Part shown: positions 26,076 through 34,739 of the stretch, piece by piece | How the letters are laid out: each line of letters starts with the position of its first letter | Numbering within the stretch: the first letter of the stretch is position 1 | From: Streptomyces sp. JH14 | GTDB taxonomy: Bacteria > Actinomycetota > Actinomycetes > Streptomycetales > Streptomycetaceae | DNA: 64,000 bases | Direction of reading: 5' to 3' | Assembly: GCF_029428675.1 (NCBI RefSeq) | Contig: NZ_JAJNEL010000001.1 | Coordinates: 5,270,001 to 5,334,000 of the forward strand | The notes under the pieces: generated by a model | Databases searched by the model: none | What the model was told of the DNA's origin: nothing | The model's input: only the letters and a program-made list of their open reading frames with translations | Made by a program: the position numbers and the translations under genes

Positions 26076-27424
26076 CGCCGCGTTCCGCGGACGCGGACAC
26101 GGGCCTCGCGCCGCCGAGGGACTCCGGCGGGGAACAGGGCACCAGGACGCCCGGTGGCCTCGCGGAGGGACCGGGCAGCATGGCGCCGGGCGGACCTGAC
26201 GAGGGGCGGGGTGCCAGGACACCGGGCGGCCGGGAGCAGAGCCCTGAACGGGATCGGGAGCGACGGCCGGTGGGCGACCAGGAGCGGCTGGCGCGGGCCG
26301 CCCTGACCCGCGTACTCGAACCGGGTGATGAACGCGGCGGTCGCTGGCTGCGCGAGATCGGCGCCGTCGAACTGATGCGGAGGATCGCGGACCGGGACGG
26401 GACCGCGGAAGCACTGGGTGGTATGACGGCGAGGCGGCTGGCCGGCTACCGGCTCCGCGCCGAGACGGCCGGCCCCGAGCGGGATCTGGCGGCGGTCGCC
26501 GCGGTGGGCGGCCGCTTCATCTGCCCCGGTGACCGGGAGTGGCCCAGCCAGCTCGACGACCTGGGCGACTCGCGGCCGACCGGCCTCTGGGTGCGCGGGC
26601 GGCCCGATCTGCGGCTCTGGGCGCTGCGCTCGGTCGCCGTGGTCGGTGCCCGGGCCTGCACGCCGTACGGGGCGCACATGGCGGCGAGCCTCGGGGCGGG
26701 GCTGGCGGAGCTGGGGTGGGTGGTGGTGTCGGGCGCCGCGTTCGGAGTGGACGGGGCGGCCCATCGCGGTGCCCTCTCGGCAGGCGGGGCGACGATGGCA
26801 GTCCTGGCCTGCGGGGTGGATGTCGTCTATCCCCGAGGACACGCCGAGCTGATCGGGCGCGTGGCGGAAGAGGGCCTGCTCATCGGAGAACTGCCGCCCT
26901 CCGATCACCCGACACGCAGGAGATTCATCCTCCGGAACCGGGTGATTGCCGCGCTGACCCGGGGGACGGTGGTGGTCGAGGCCGAATACCGCAGCGGCTC
27001 GCTGGTCACCGCACGCAGCGCGCAGCGGCTCGGCAGGTTCACCATGGGGGTGCCGGGACCCGCCACCAGCGCCCTGTCGGCAGGGGTCCATGAGCTCCTG
27101 CGGGGTGAAGGAGTCCTGGTCACCGACGCCGCGGAAGTCGCCGAACTGGTGGGGGACATCGGCGACCTCGCCCCGGCCCGGCGCGGTCCCGTGCTCCCCA
27201 GGGATCTGCTCGGCGCCGGCTCGGCCCGGGTCCTCGACGCCCTGCCGTTCCACGGCTCCGTCAACGGGCGGGACATCGCACGCACCGCGGGAACCAGCGC
27301 CGACGAAGCACTCGCCAGGTTGTACGAACTGCACTCATTGGGGTTCGTCGAACGCGAGGGCGACCGATGGCAGTTGACAGGGGGGCCGACACGCAATGGT
27401 GATGCGCGGCGAGGCGGTGGTTGA
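26072..27424 (+). CDS. dprA: DNA-processing protein DprA
   Basis: DprA binds single-stranded DNA and loads RecA during transformation. The 450-residue product has an N-terminal low-complexity extension of about 70 residues (GGEQGTRTPGGLAEGPG, GARTPGGREQSPERDR), then the helical domain and the Rossmann core with VAVVGARACTPYGAHMA, SGAAFGVDGAAHRGAL, LACGVDVVYPRGH and RNRVIAALTRGTVVVEAEYRSGS. It ends with a winged-helix domain (SADEALARLYELHSLGFVER). The ATG overlaps the yifB stop. Streptomyces is not known to be naturally competent, so a recombination role is an inference. Confidence 0.93.
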   Translation: MTPRSADADTGLAPPRDSGGEQGTRTPGGLAEGPGSMAPGGPDEGRGARTPGGREQSPERDRERRPVGDQERLARAALTRVLEPGDERGGRWLREIGAVELMRRIADRDGTAEALGGMTARRLAGYRLRAETAGPERDLAAVAAVGGRFICPGDREWPSQLDDLGDSRPTGLWVRGRPDLRLWALRSVAVVGARACTPYGAHMAASLGAGLAELGWVVVSGAAFGVDGAAHRGALSAGGATMAVLACGVDVVYPRGHAELIGRVAEEGLLIGELPPSDHPTRRRFILRNRVIAALTRGTVVVEAEYRSGSLVTARSAQRLGRFTMGVPGPATSALSAGVHELLRGEGVLVTDAAEVAELVGDIGDLAPARRGPVLPRDLLGAGSARVLDALPFHGSVNGRDIARTAGTSADEALARLYELHSLGFVEREGDRWQLTGGPTRNGDARRGGG

Positions 27425-27665
27425 CCTGGAGCATTCGGGTGAAAAGGTGATGCCGTTGACCTCGGCGGATCCTTCGGTGACGCCTCCGGGACCTGTGCGC
27501 GCGGTGAAGGTCCCGGCGTGCGGACATGTCCATTCGTCCGGAAGCGCCCGGTGTCGATCCTCTATCCTTCGCGCACCGCAACACTTCAGTCACGCTACGC
27601 TCGCAAGGATTCCGGCCCAGGCACAAGTCCCCAGCACTCCACAGCAGAACGGCTCAAGGCACCAC

Positions 27666-28502
27666 ATGCCCCAGCACACCTCCGGGTCTGACCGCGCGGC
27701 AGTACCACCGGCTGCGCGTGGCACTGTGCGCCCTCCTGCCCCCTCTTCGCTCGACGAGTTGTGGCGTTCGTACAAGTCCACGGGTGACGGGCGGCTGCGG
27801 GAGCAGCTGATCCTGCACTACTCGCCGCTGGTGAAGTACGTCGCGGGCCGGGTGAGCGTGGGGCTGCCGTCCAACGTCGAGCAGGCGGACTTCGTCTCCT
27901 CGGGAGTCTTCGGGCTGATCGACGCCATCGAGAAGTTCGACATCGAACGGGCCATCAAGTTCGAGACCTACGCGATCACTCGCATCCGCGGCGCGATGAT
28001 CGACGAACTCCGGGCGCTCGACTGGATTCCGCGCTCCGTGCGGCAGAAGGCACGGGCCGTGGAACGCGCCTACGCCACATTGGAGGCGCAGCTGCGGCGC
28101 ACCCCCTCCGAGCCGGAGGTGGCAGCCGAGATGGGCATTGCACTGGAGGAACTGCACGCGGTTTTCAGCCAGTTGTCGCTGGCGAACGTGGTCGCCCTGG
28201 AGGAGCTGCTGCATGTCGGCGGCGAGGGCGGCGACCGGCTGAGCCTGATGGACACACTCGAGGACACCGCCGCCGACGATCCGGTGGAGGTCGCCGAGGA
28301 CCGTGAGCTCAGACGGCTGCTGGCCCGGGCGATCAACACCCTCCCGGACCGCGAGAAGACGGTCGTGACCCTCTACTACTACGAGGGCCTCACCCTCGCC
28401 GAGATCGGCAACGTCCTCGGCGTGACCGAGAGCCGGGTCAGCCAGATCCACACCAAATCGGTGCTGCAGCTGCGCGCGAAACTGGCCGATGCCGGACGCT
28501 GA
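27666..28502 (+). CDS. whiG: RNA polymerase sigma factor WhiG
   Basis: WhiG is the FliA-like sigma factor that starts sporulation of aerial hyphae in Streptomyces. The 278-residue product has region 2 (LILHYSPLVKYVAGRVSVGL, VSSGVFGLIDAIEKFDIER, KFETYAITRIRGAMIDELR), the region 3 segment SVRQKARAVERAYATLEAQ, and region 4 (LPDREKTVVTLYYYEGLTL, IGNVLGVTESRVSQIHTKS). ATG 27666 is used; a 241-base non-coding leader precedes it. The length matches the known protein. It is the strongest pointer to Streptomyces. Confidence 0.97.
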   Translation: MPQHTSGSDRAAVPPAARGTVRPPAPSSLDELWRSYKSTGDGRLREQLILHYSPLVKYVAGRVSVGLPSNVEQADFVSSGVFGLIDAIEKFDIERAIKFETYAITRIRGAMIDELRALDWIPRSVRQKARAVERAYATLEAQLRRTPSEPEVAAEMGIALEELHAVFSQLSLANVVALEELLHVGGEGGDRLSLMDTLEDTAADDPVEVAEDRELRRLLARAINTLPDREKTVVTLYYYEGLTLAEIGNVLGVTESRVSQIHTKSVLQLRAKLADAGR

Positions 28503-28571
28503 GCGGGTGCCCGGCCGGACGATCGGCGCCGCCCGCCTCCTCTCCGGCACGCGCCGCCGTAGAGTGGACGC

Positions 28572-29153
28572 GTGCCCAGGATTCGAGCGGCCTCGGTGGC
28601 CGAGCACCGGACGATGCAGCGCGGCGCCCTCCTGGACGCCGCCCGCTCCCTGTTGTCCGAGGGCGGTACGGAGGCGTTGACCTTCCCCGCTCTCGCCGAG
28701 CGCACCGGACTCGCCAGGTCCTCCGTCTACGAGTACTTCCGCTCCCGCGCGGCGGTCGTCGAGGAGCTGTGCGCCGTCGACTTCCCCGTCTGGGCCGCCG
28801 AGGTCGAGCACGCCATGGAGCGGGCCGGCACCCCGGAGGGAAAGATCGAGGCGTACGTGCGCCGCCAGCTGGACCTGGTCGGGGACCGGCGGCACCGGGC
28901 GGTGGTGGCCATCTCCGCCAGCGAGCTCGACGCGGGCGCACGCGAGAAGATCCGGGCCGCGCACGGCGGGCTGATCGCCATGATCGTCGAGGCGCTCGGC
29001 GACCTCGGCCACGAGCAGCCCAGGCTTGCGGCGATGCTGCTGCAGGGCTCGGTGGATGCCGCGGTGCGCCGTATCGAACTCGGCGTGGCGGAGGAGCCGG
29101 GCGTGATCGCGGACACCGCCGTCGCCATGGTCCTGCGGGGCGTACGGGGCTGA
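28572..29153 (+). CDS. TetR/AcrR family regulator
   Basis: The 193-residue product begins MPRIRAASVAEHRTMQRGAL and has the TetR helix-turn-helix ALTFPALAERTGLARSSVYEYFRSR, quoted here as LAERTGLARSSVYEYF. The start is GTG 28572. It follows whiG by 70 bases and is convergent with the M23 gene. The N-terminus closely resembles the TetR protein at 36116-36727 (MPKINASTVAEHRAQQREAL), suggesting one subfamily. The ligand and targets are unknown. Confidence 0.88.
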   Translation: MPRIRAASVAEHRTMQRGALLDAARSLLSEGGTEALTFPALAERTGLARSSVYEYFRSRAAVVEELCAVDFPVWAAEVEHAMERAGTPEGKIEAYVRRQLDLVGDRRHRAVVAISASELDAGAREKIRAAHGGLIAMIVEALGDLGHEQPRLAAMLLQGSVDAAVRRIELGVAEEPGVIADTAVAMVLRGVRG

Positions 29154-29824
29154 CGCCCGGACCCGGCTCCCGCCGCGACGAGCAGCACGGCCGGGGCGGC
29201 GTACCCGAGGGCGCCGGGTGCGTCCGGCCGCGGTTCCGGTACGCCGAACACCGGCAGCAGGCGGGACGGACCCCGTCGGAGCAGTGACGGCGGCAGCAGG
29301 GACAGCGGGTCCAGATAGGCGTCCGCGCGCCGCAGTCCCCAGTGCAGACACCCGGACGCACAGTGGAACGGCCCGGCCTCCAGAACCGCGACCACCTGAC
29401 CCGCGACCACCTCGTCGCCCTGCGCGACCAGCGCGCGCACCGGCTCGTAGGTGGTGCGCAGCGGCGGATCACCCGTGCCCGCCACGTCGACCGTGACCAC
29501 CCCGCGTCCCGCGACGCGCCCAGCGAACAGGACTCGCCCGGAGGCGGCGGCGCGCACCCGGGCGCCGGGCCGGGCGGCGAGATCGACGCCGCGGTGCCCC
29601 CGCCCGTAGGCACTGGCCGGCGGCTCCCACCCGCGCACGACCACGGGGCGGCCCTCGACAGGCCACGCACGCCCGCCGTCCGGCACGGAGTCGGCGGCCG
29701 CGACGCGCGCACCGCACAGCACCCCGAGCGCGGCCAGGAGCATCGCCGTGAGCACGGCCGGCGCCCGGAGGCGACGGGGCCGCGCACGGCGCCGGACAGC
29801 GGCCGGATCAGGTGTGTATCGCAT
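28727..29824 (-). CDS. M23-type peptidase (LytM fold), secreted, with uncertain 3' end
   Basis: The reliable part is the first about 225 residues: an Arg-rich start, a membrane or signal segment (APAVLTAMLLAALGVLCGARVAAA), then the M23/LytM core with RGHRGVDLAARPGARVRA (zinc His and Asp) and CLHWGLRRADAYLDPLSLLP. The usual HLH is CLH here, so the putative catalytic His is replaced by Cys. A hydrophobic segment (GALGYAAPAVLLVAAGAG) follows near 210. No stop codon occurs in this frame until 28727, so the formal ORF overlaps the TetR gene by over 400 bases. The true end is uncertain. ATG 29824 lacks a strong ribosome-binding site. Confidence 0.7.
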   Translation of the reverse strand: MRYTPDPAAVRRRARPRRLRAPAVLTAMLLAALGVLCGARVAAADSVPDGGRAWPVEGRPVVVRGWEPPASAYGRGHRGVDLAARPGARVRAAASGRVLFAGRVAGRGVVTVDVAGTGDPPLRTTYEPVRALVAQGDEVVAGQVVAVLEAGPFHCASGCLHWGLRRADAYLDPLSLLPPSLLRRGPSRLLPVFGVPEPRPDAPGALGYAAPAVLLVAAGAGSGRQPRTPRRTMATAVSAITPGSSATPSSIRRTAASTEPCSSIAASLGCSWPRSPSASTIMAISPPCAARIFSRAPASSSLAEMATTARCRRSPTRSSWRRTYASIFPSGVPARSMACSTSAAQTGKSTAHSSSTTAARERKYS

Positions 29825-29869
29825 GGACGGAACCGTCCCGCACCCGCCGGATCCGCAGGGATCATGGAC

Positions 29870-29903
29870 CGGATCTGTGGACTACTCGCCGGTTGTGGAC
29901 ATC
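29870..29903 (-). promoter_or_regulatory. Second copy of the TTGTCCAC tandem element, upstream of the M23 gene
   Basis: Read on the minus strand, ATGTCCACA (29902-29894) and TAGTCCACA (29884-29876) are direct repeats 18 bases apart, with the same spacer (ACCGGCGAG against ACCGCCGAG) and the same trailing GATCC as the element at 24007-24041. It ends 46 bases before the M23 start. It also lies in the rpsB upstream region. Confidence 0.55.
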
Positions 29904-30102
29904 GCCGTCACCCGGCACCCGACGGGTCCCGTACACTTCTTGTGGCGATCCGGGTCACCGGGTCGACTTCGCACGCCCCGCCACCTCCCTCTCTGCGGAC
30001 GGTGGCCGCGCTCCTCGGTCCCTTGTGGCACGGCGCGTCGGGGCGTCAGGCGCGACAGCAATCCTGCGGTCGCGACAACCGAGTACCTCAAGGAGTACGG
30101 CC

Positions 30103-31005
30103 ATGGCCGTCGTCACGATGCGGGAGCTGCTGGAAAGCGGCGTCCACTTCGGTCACCAGACCCGTCGCTGGAACCCGAAGATGAAGCGCTTCATCTTCAC
30201 CGAGCGCAACGGCATCTACATCATCGACCTGCTCCAGTCGCTGTCGTACATCGACCGCGCCTACGAGTTCGTCAAGGAGACCGTCGCGCACGGCGGCTCC
30301 ATCATGTTCGTGGGTACGAAGAAGCAGGCCCAGGAGGCCATCGCCGAGCAGGCGACGCGCGTCGGCATGCCGTACGTCAACCAGCGTTGGCTCGGTGGCA
30401 TGCTCACCAACTTCTCCACCGTCTACAAGCGCCTTCAGCGTCTGAAGGAGCTGGAGCAGATCGACTTCGAGGACGTGGCCGCCTCCGGCCTCACCAAGAA
30501 GGAGCTCCTGGTCCTCTCCCGCGAGAAGGCCAAGCTGGAGAAGACCCTCGGTGGTATCCGCGAGATGCAGAAGGTGCCCAGCGCCGTCTGGATCGTCGAC
30601 ACCAAGAAGGAGCACATCGCCGTCGGTGAGGCGCGCAAGCTCCACATCCCGGTCGTCGCGATCCTCGACACCAACTGCGACCCCGACGAGGTCGACTACA
30701 AGATCCCGGGCAACGACGACGCGATCCGCTCCGTCACCCTGCTCACCCGCGTGATCGCCGACGCCGTCGCCGAGGGCCTCATCGCCCGTTCCGGCGCCGC
30801 GACCGGCGACTCGAAGCCGGGCGAGAAGGCCGCCGGCGAGCCGCTCGCCGAGTGGGAGCGCGACCTGCTCGAGGGCGACAAGAAGGCGGACGCCGAGGGT
30901 GCTGCCGAGGTGCAGACCTCCGCCGAGACCGAGAAGGTCGCGGACGCCGAGGCTACCGCCGAGGCTGCTGCCGAGGCTCCGGCCGCGGACGCCGAGCAGG
31001 CCTGA
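30103..31005 (+). CDS. rpsB: 30S ribosomal protein S2
   Basis: The 300-residue product begins MAVVTMRELLESGVHFGHQT and contains RRWNPKMKRFIFTERNGIYI, NQRWLGGMLTNF and LDTNCDPDEVDYKIPGNDDA, the S2 signatures. An Ala/Glu/Asp-rich tail of about 50 residues extends beyond the fold, as in other actinobacteria. AAGGAG lies 7 bases before ATG 30103. A TACACT hexamer at 29932-29937 in the 278-base leader is a candidate -10. It is followed by a hairpin and tsf. Confidence 0.97.
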   Translation: MAVVTMRELLESGVHFGHQTRRWNPKMKRFIFTERNGIYIIDLLQSLSYIDRAYEFVKETVAHGGSIMFVGTKKQAQEAIAEQATRVGMPYVNQRWLGGMLTNFSTVYKRLQRLKELEQIDFEDVAASGLTKKELLVLSREKAKLEKTLGGIREMQKVPSAVWIVDTKKEHIAVGEARKLHIPVVAILDTNCDPDEVDYKIPGNDDAIRSVTLLTRVIADAVAEGLIARSGAATGDSKPGEKAAGEPLAEWERDLLEGDKKADAEGAAEVQTSAETEKVADAEATAEAAAEAPAADAEQA

Positions 31006-31026
31006 CCACTCCGTCACGGCTGACTG

Positions 31027-31064
31027 ACGGCGGGGGCCGGTGCCACAAGCACCGCCCCCGCCGT
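31027..31064 (+). terminator. Hairpin between rpsB and tsf
   Basis: ACGGCGGGGG (31027-31036) and GGTGC (31039-31043) pair with GCACC (31049-31053) and CCCCCGCCGT (31055-31064) with a small internal loop. It probably acts as a partial terminator that lowers tsf relative to S2. Confidence 0.75.
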
Positions 31065-31107
31065 TCACCCGTAGATCTTTCAGACTTCGAGAGAGAAACA
31101 CAGACTC

Positions 31108-31944
31108 ATGGCGAACTACACCGCCGCGGACGTCAAGAAGCTCCGTGAGCTCACCGGCGCCGGCATGATGGACTGCAAGAAGGCGCTCGACGAGGCCGAC
31201 GGCAACGTCGACAAGGCCGTCGAGGCTCTCCGTATCAAGGGTCAGAAGGGCGTCGCCAAGCGCGAGGGCCGTTCTGCCGAGAACGGTGCCGTCGTCTCCC
31301 TCATCTCCGAGGACAAGACCTCCGGCGTCCTGCTCGAGCTCAAGTGCGAGACCGACTTCGTCGCCAAGGGCGAGAAGTTCCTCGCCGTCGCCGACGCGCT
31401 CGCCGCCCACGTGGCCGCGACCTCGCCGGCCGACCTGGCTGCGCTGCTCTCCTCCGAGATCGAGGCCGGCAAGACCGTCCAGGCGTACGTCGACGAGGCC
31501 AACGCCAACCTCGGCGAGAAGATCGTCCTGGACCGCTTCGCGCAGTTCACCGGCGGTTACGTGGCTGCGTACATGCACCGCACCATGCCCGACCTCCCGC
31601 CGCAGGTCGGCGTGCTCGTCGAGCTGGACAAGGAGAACGCCGAGGTCGCCAAGGACGTCGCGCAGCACATCGCCGCCTTCGCCCCGAAGTACCTCAACCG
31701 CGACGAGGTCCCGGCCGAGACGGTCGAGAACGAGCGTCGGGTCGCCGAGGCCACCTCCCGCGAGGAGGGCAAGCCCGAGGCCGCCCTTCCGAAGATCGTC
31801 GAGGGTCGCGTCAACGGCTTCTTCAAGGACGTCGTCGTCCTCGAGCAGGCCTTCGCCAAGGACAACAAGAAGTCCGTCCAGAAGGTCCTGGACGAGGCCG
31901 GTGTCAGCCTGCAGCGCTTCTCGCGCATCAAGGTCGGCATCTGA
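31108..31944 (+). CDS. tsf: Elongation factor Ts
   Basis: EF-Ts recycles EF-Tu-GDP. The 278-residue product starts MANYTAADVKKLRELTGAGM and has MMDCKKALDEADGNVDKAVE, then KCETDFVAKGEKF and the coiled-coil and core domains. The length is typical of actinobacteria. It starts at ATG 31108 with GAGAG upstream and lies between two hairpins in rpsB-tsf-pyrH-frr-cdsA. Confidence 0.97.
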   Translation: MANYTAADVKKLRELTGAGMMDCKKALDEADGNVDKAVEALRIKGQKGVAKREGRSAENGAVVSLISEDKTSGVLLELKCETDFVAKGEKFLAVADALAAHVAATSPADLAALLSSEIEAGKTVQAYVDEANANLGEKIVLDRFAQFTGGYVAAYMHRTMPDLPPQVGVLVELDKENAEVAKDVAQHIAAFAPKYLNRDEVPAETVENERRVAEATSREEGKPEAALPKIVEGRVNGFFKDVVVLEQAFAKDNKKSVQKVLDEAGVSLQRFSRIKVGI

Positions 31945-32031
31945 GTCCGTCCGCGAAAAACGGTGGACCCCGATAGGGTCTAGTGCAGTCGTCGGCCGCA
32001 CACCCGCCGTACGACCGCAGAACTGACGAGG

Positions 32032-32075
32032 AGGCCATTGCCGCTGAGGGACACCAGACCCACCGGCAATGGCCT
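32032..32075 (+). terminator. 12-bp stem-loop between tsf and pyrH
   Basis: AGGCCATTGCCG (32032-32043) pairs perfectly with CGGCAATGGCCT (32064-32075) around a 20-base loop and is followed by TCTTC. It lies 28 bases before the pyrH ATG. It may be the tsf terminator or an attenuator; a TAGGGT hexamer at about 31974 could be a pyrH promoter. Confidence 0.7.
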
Positions 32076-32103
32076 TCTTCGTATGTGTACGAGGAGAAAT
32101 TCC

Positions 32104-32880
32104 ATGAACAAGGGCGCGGACGCCGCGAAAACCGACCACAAGCGCGACGACGGAAAGGTGGCCGGGCGCTTCATGCTGAAGCTGTCCGGTGAGGCGTTCG
32201 CCGGCGGCGGCGGCCTCGGGGTCGACCCCGACGTCGTGCACGCCATCGCCCGGGAAATCGCGGCGGTCGTCCGCGGCGGTGCGGAAATCGCCGTCGTCAT
32301 CGGCGGCGGCAACTTCTTCCGCGGTGCCGAGCTCCAGCAGCGCGGCATGGACCGGGCCCGCTCCGACTACATGGGCATGCTCGGCACGGTCATGAACTGC
32401 CTCGCCCTCCAGGACTTCCTGGAGAAGGAGGGCATCGACTCCCGGGTCCAGACCGCCATCACGATGGGCCAGGTCGCGGAGCCGTACATCCCGCTGCGCG
32501 CCGTGCGCCACCTGGAGAAGGGCCGCGTCGTCATCTTCGGCGCCGGTATGGGCATGCCGTACTTCTCCACCGACACCACTGCCGCCCAGCGCGCCCTGGA
32601 GATCGACGCCGAGGGCCTGCTGATGGGCAAGAACGGTGTGGACGGGGTCTACGACTCCGACCCCAAGACCAACCCCGACGCGGTGAAGTTCGACGCGCTG
32701 GAGTACGGCGAGGTGCTCGCCCGCGATCTCAAGGTTGCCGACGCCACCGCCATCACGCTCTGCCGTGACAACCAGCTGCCGATCCTCGTCTTCGAGCTCA
32801 CCGCGACCGGCAATATCGCCCGCGCCGTCAAGGGTGAGAAGATCGGCACGCTCGTGAGCGACCAGGGCACCCGGGCCTGA
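32104..32880 (+). CDS. pyrH: UMP kinase
   Basis: PyrH phosphorylates UMP in pyrimidine synthesis and is regulated by GTP and UTP. The 258-residue product has a short actinobacterial N-terminal extension, then FMLKLSGEAFAGGGGLGVDP, IGGGNFFRGAELQQRGMDRA, RKTVIFG-like GRVVIFGAGMGMPYFSTDT and LLMGKNGVDGVYDSDPK. ATG 32104 follows GAGGAG by 7 bases. Upstream genes are rpsB and tsf; frr follows after 184 bases. Confidence 0.97.
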   Translation: MNKGADAAKTDHKRDDGKVAGRFMLKLSGEAFAGGGGLGVDPDVVHAIAREIAAVVRGGAEIAVVIGGGNFFRGAELQQRGMDRARSDYMGMLGTVMNCLALQDFLEKEGIDSRVQTAITMGQVAEPYIPLRAVRHLEKGRVVIFGAGMGMPYFSTDTTAAQRALEIDAEGLLMGKNGVDGVYDSDPKTNPDAVKFDALEYGEVLARDLKVADATAITLCRDNQLPILVFELTATGNIARAVKGEKIGTLVSDQGTRA

Positions 32881-33064
32881 GAACCGGGAGGACGGTTCCG
32901 GGAGATCCCGGGGCGGTCCTGGGGCTTACCGGGGGAACACCCCGGGAGCGGCCCCGAAGGATGGACAACGGCCTGCCGGTCGGACACCGTGCAGGTGAGG
33001 ACGCGACGCAGGACCCGCCGGGCCAGAGCACGCCGGGCCCACTCTAGACACGCAGGAGCACGTG

Positions 33065-33622
33065 GTGATCGAAGAAACCCTCCTCGAGGCCGAGGAGAAG
33101 ATGGAGAAGGCCGTCGTGGTCGCGAAAGAGGACTTCGCCGCGATCCGCACCGGCCGTGCGCACCCGGCGATGTTCAACAAGATCGTCGCCGACTACTACG
33201 GCGCGCTGACCCCGATCAACCAGCTGGCCTCGTTCTCGGTTCCCGAGCCGCGGATGGCCGTGGTGACGCCCTTCGACAAGAGCGCTCTGCGCAACATCGA
33301 GCAGGCGATCCGCGACTCCGACCTCGGCGTCAACCCGAGCAACGACGGCAATATCATCCGGGTGAACTTCCCCGACCTCACCGAGGAGCGTCGCCGCGAC
33401 TACATCAAGGTCGCGAAGACGAAGGCCGAAGACTCCAAGATCTCGATCCGGGCCGTCCGCCGCAAGGCCAAGGAGACCCTGGACAAGCTGGTCAAGGACA
33501 AGGAGTCCGGCGAGGACGAGGTGCGTCGCGCCGAGAAGGAGCTCGACGACATCACCGCGAAGTACGTCGCGCAGGTCGACGAGCTGCTCAAGCACAAGGA
33601 AGCCGAGCTGCTCGAAGTCTGA
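33065..33622 (+). CDS. frr: Ribosome recycling factor
   Basis: RRF, with EF-G, splits post-termination ribosomes. The 185-residue product contains EKMEKAVVVAKEDFAAIRTG, RAHPAMFNKI, PFDKSALRNIEQAIRDSDLG and the coiled-coil tail ending KHKEAELLEV. GTG 33065 is preferred over GTG 33062 because AGGAG is then 6 bases away. The stop overlaps the cdsA ATG (TGATG). Confidence 0.97.
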   Translation: MIEETLLEAEEKMEKAVVVAKEDFAAIRTGRAHPAMFNKIVADYYGALTPINQLASFSVPEPRMAVVTPFDKSALRNIEQAIRDSDLGVNPSNDGNIIRVNFPDLTEERRRDYIKVAKTKAEDSKISIRAVRRKAKETLDKLVKDKESGEDEVRRAEKELDDITAKYVAQVDELLKHKEAELLEV

Positions 33623-34704
33623 TGAACGACTCTTCCTGGGGCGCCCCGCAGGGAGCCCGCAACTGGGTCACGCCCGAGCGGGAGGCCGTTCCGGCGGGTC
33701 CTGCATACGATGTGCATGACGCCCAGCAGACTCGGCCCATGCCCATCGTGCCGGACGTTCCCGACGCAGGTAGAGACGCTGACGATCGTGACGACCGGGA
33801 CGGGGGAGCCGCCCACCTGGGCGGCCGCCCCCTTTTCCGTGACGAGAAGCCGCAGGAGCACATGTCCACCCCGCCGCCCCCGCAGAAGAAACGTGCGGGC
33901 CGTGATCTGCGAGCCGCCATAGGGGTCGGTGTGGGGCTCGGCGCCGTCATCGTCGCCTCGCTGTTCATCGTCAAGGCCGTGTTCGTCGGCGTGATAGCCG
34001 TCGCGGTCGTCGTCGGCCTCTGGGAACTCACCTCCCGGCTCGAGGAGCGCAAGGGCATCAAGGCCCCGCTCGTACCGCTTGCGGTCGGTGGCGCTGCGAT
34101 GGTCGTGGCCGGCTATGTCCGTGGCGCCGAGGGCGCGTGGGTCGCGACCGCGCTGACCGCCCTGGCCGTGCTCGTCTGGCGGATGGCCGAACCGCCGGAG
34201 GGGTACCTCAAGGACGTCACGGCCGGCGTCTTCGCCGTGTTCTACGTACCTTTCCTGGCCACCTTCGTGTCGATGCTGCTGAGCGCGGACGACGGGCCGC
34301 AGCGGGTCCTCACCTTCCTGCTGCTGACCGTGGTCAGCGACACGGGGGCGTACGCCGTCGGCTGGCGTTTCGGCAAGCACAAGCTCGCGCCGCGGATCAG
34401 CCCCGGCAAGACCCGCGAGGGCCTGGTCGGGGCCGTCAGCTTCGCGATGGTCGCCGGTGCACTCTGCATGCAGTTCCTGATCGACGACGGCACCTGGTGG
34501 CAGGGGCTGCTGCTCGGCCTCGCCGTCGCCGTCAGCGCCACCCTCGGTGACCTGGGCGAGTCCATGATCAAGCGGGATCTCGGGATCAAGGACATGGGCA
34601 CGCTGCTGCCGGGCCACGGCGGGATCATGGACCGGCTGGACTCGCTGCTGCCGACCGCTCCGGTGGTGTGGCTGCTGCTGGTGCTTTTCGTCGGATCGGG
34701 CTGA
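33622..34704 (+). CDS. cdsA: Phosphatidate cytidylyltransferase
   Basis: CdsA makes CDP-diacylglycerol, the precursor of phosphatidylinositol, cardiolipin and phosphatidylethanolamine. The 360-residue product has a cytosolic acidic extension of about 95 residues, then about eight membrane helices. The family signature at the end reads SATLGDLGESMIKRDLGIKD followed by HGGIMDRLDS. GKHKLAPRISPGKTREGLVG is also seen. It starts at ATG 33622, overlapping frr. A strong terminator follows, and the conserved operon ends here. Confidence 0.95.
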   Translation: MNDSSWGAPQGARNWVTPEREAVPAGPAYDVHDAQQTRPMPIVPDVPDAGRDADDRDDRDGGAAHLGGRPLFRDEKPQEHMSTPPPPQKKRAGRDLRAAIGVGVGLGAVIVASLFIVKAVFVGVIAVAVVVGLWELTSRLEERKGIKAPLVPLAVGGAAMVVAGYVRGAEGAWVATALTALAVLVWRMAEPPEGYLKDVTAGVFAVFYVPFLATFVSMLLSADDGPQRVLTFLLLTVVSDTGAYAVGWRFGKHKLAPRISPGKTREGLVGAVSFAMVAGALCMQFLIDDGTWWQGLLLGLAVAVSATLGDLGESMIKRDLGIKDMGTLLPGHGGIMDRLDSLLPTAPVVWLLLVLFVGSG

Positions 34705-34739
34705 GCGGCCGGTTCGCCACCCGTTCCGGCCTGTGTTCT

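Noticed and set aside
30088..32511. A long minus-strand open frame opposite rpsB, tsf and pyrH
   Set aside because: Antisense shadow of highly expressed genes with strong codon bias; no ribosome-binding site and no domain.
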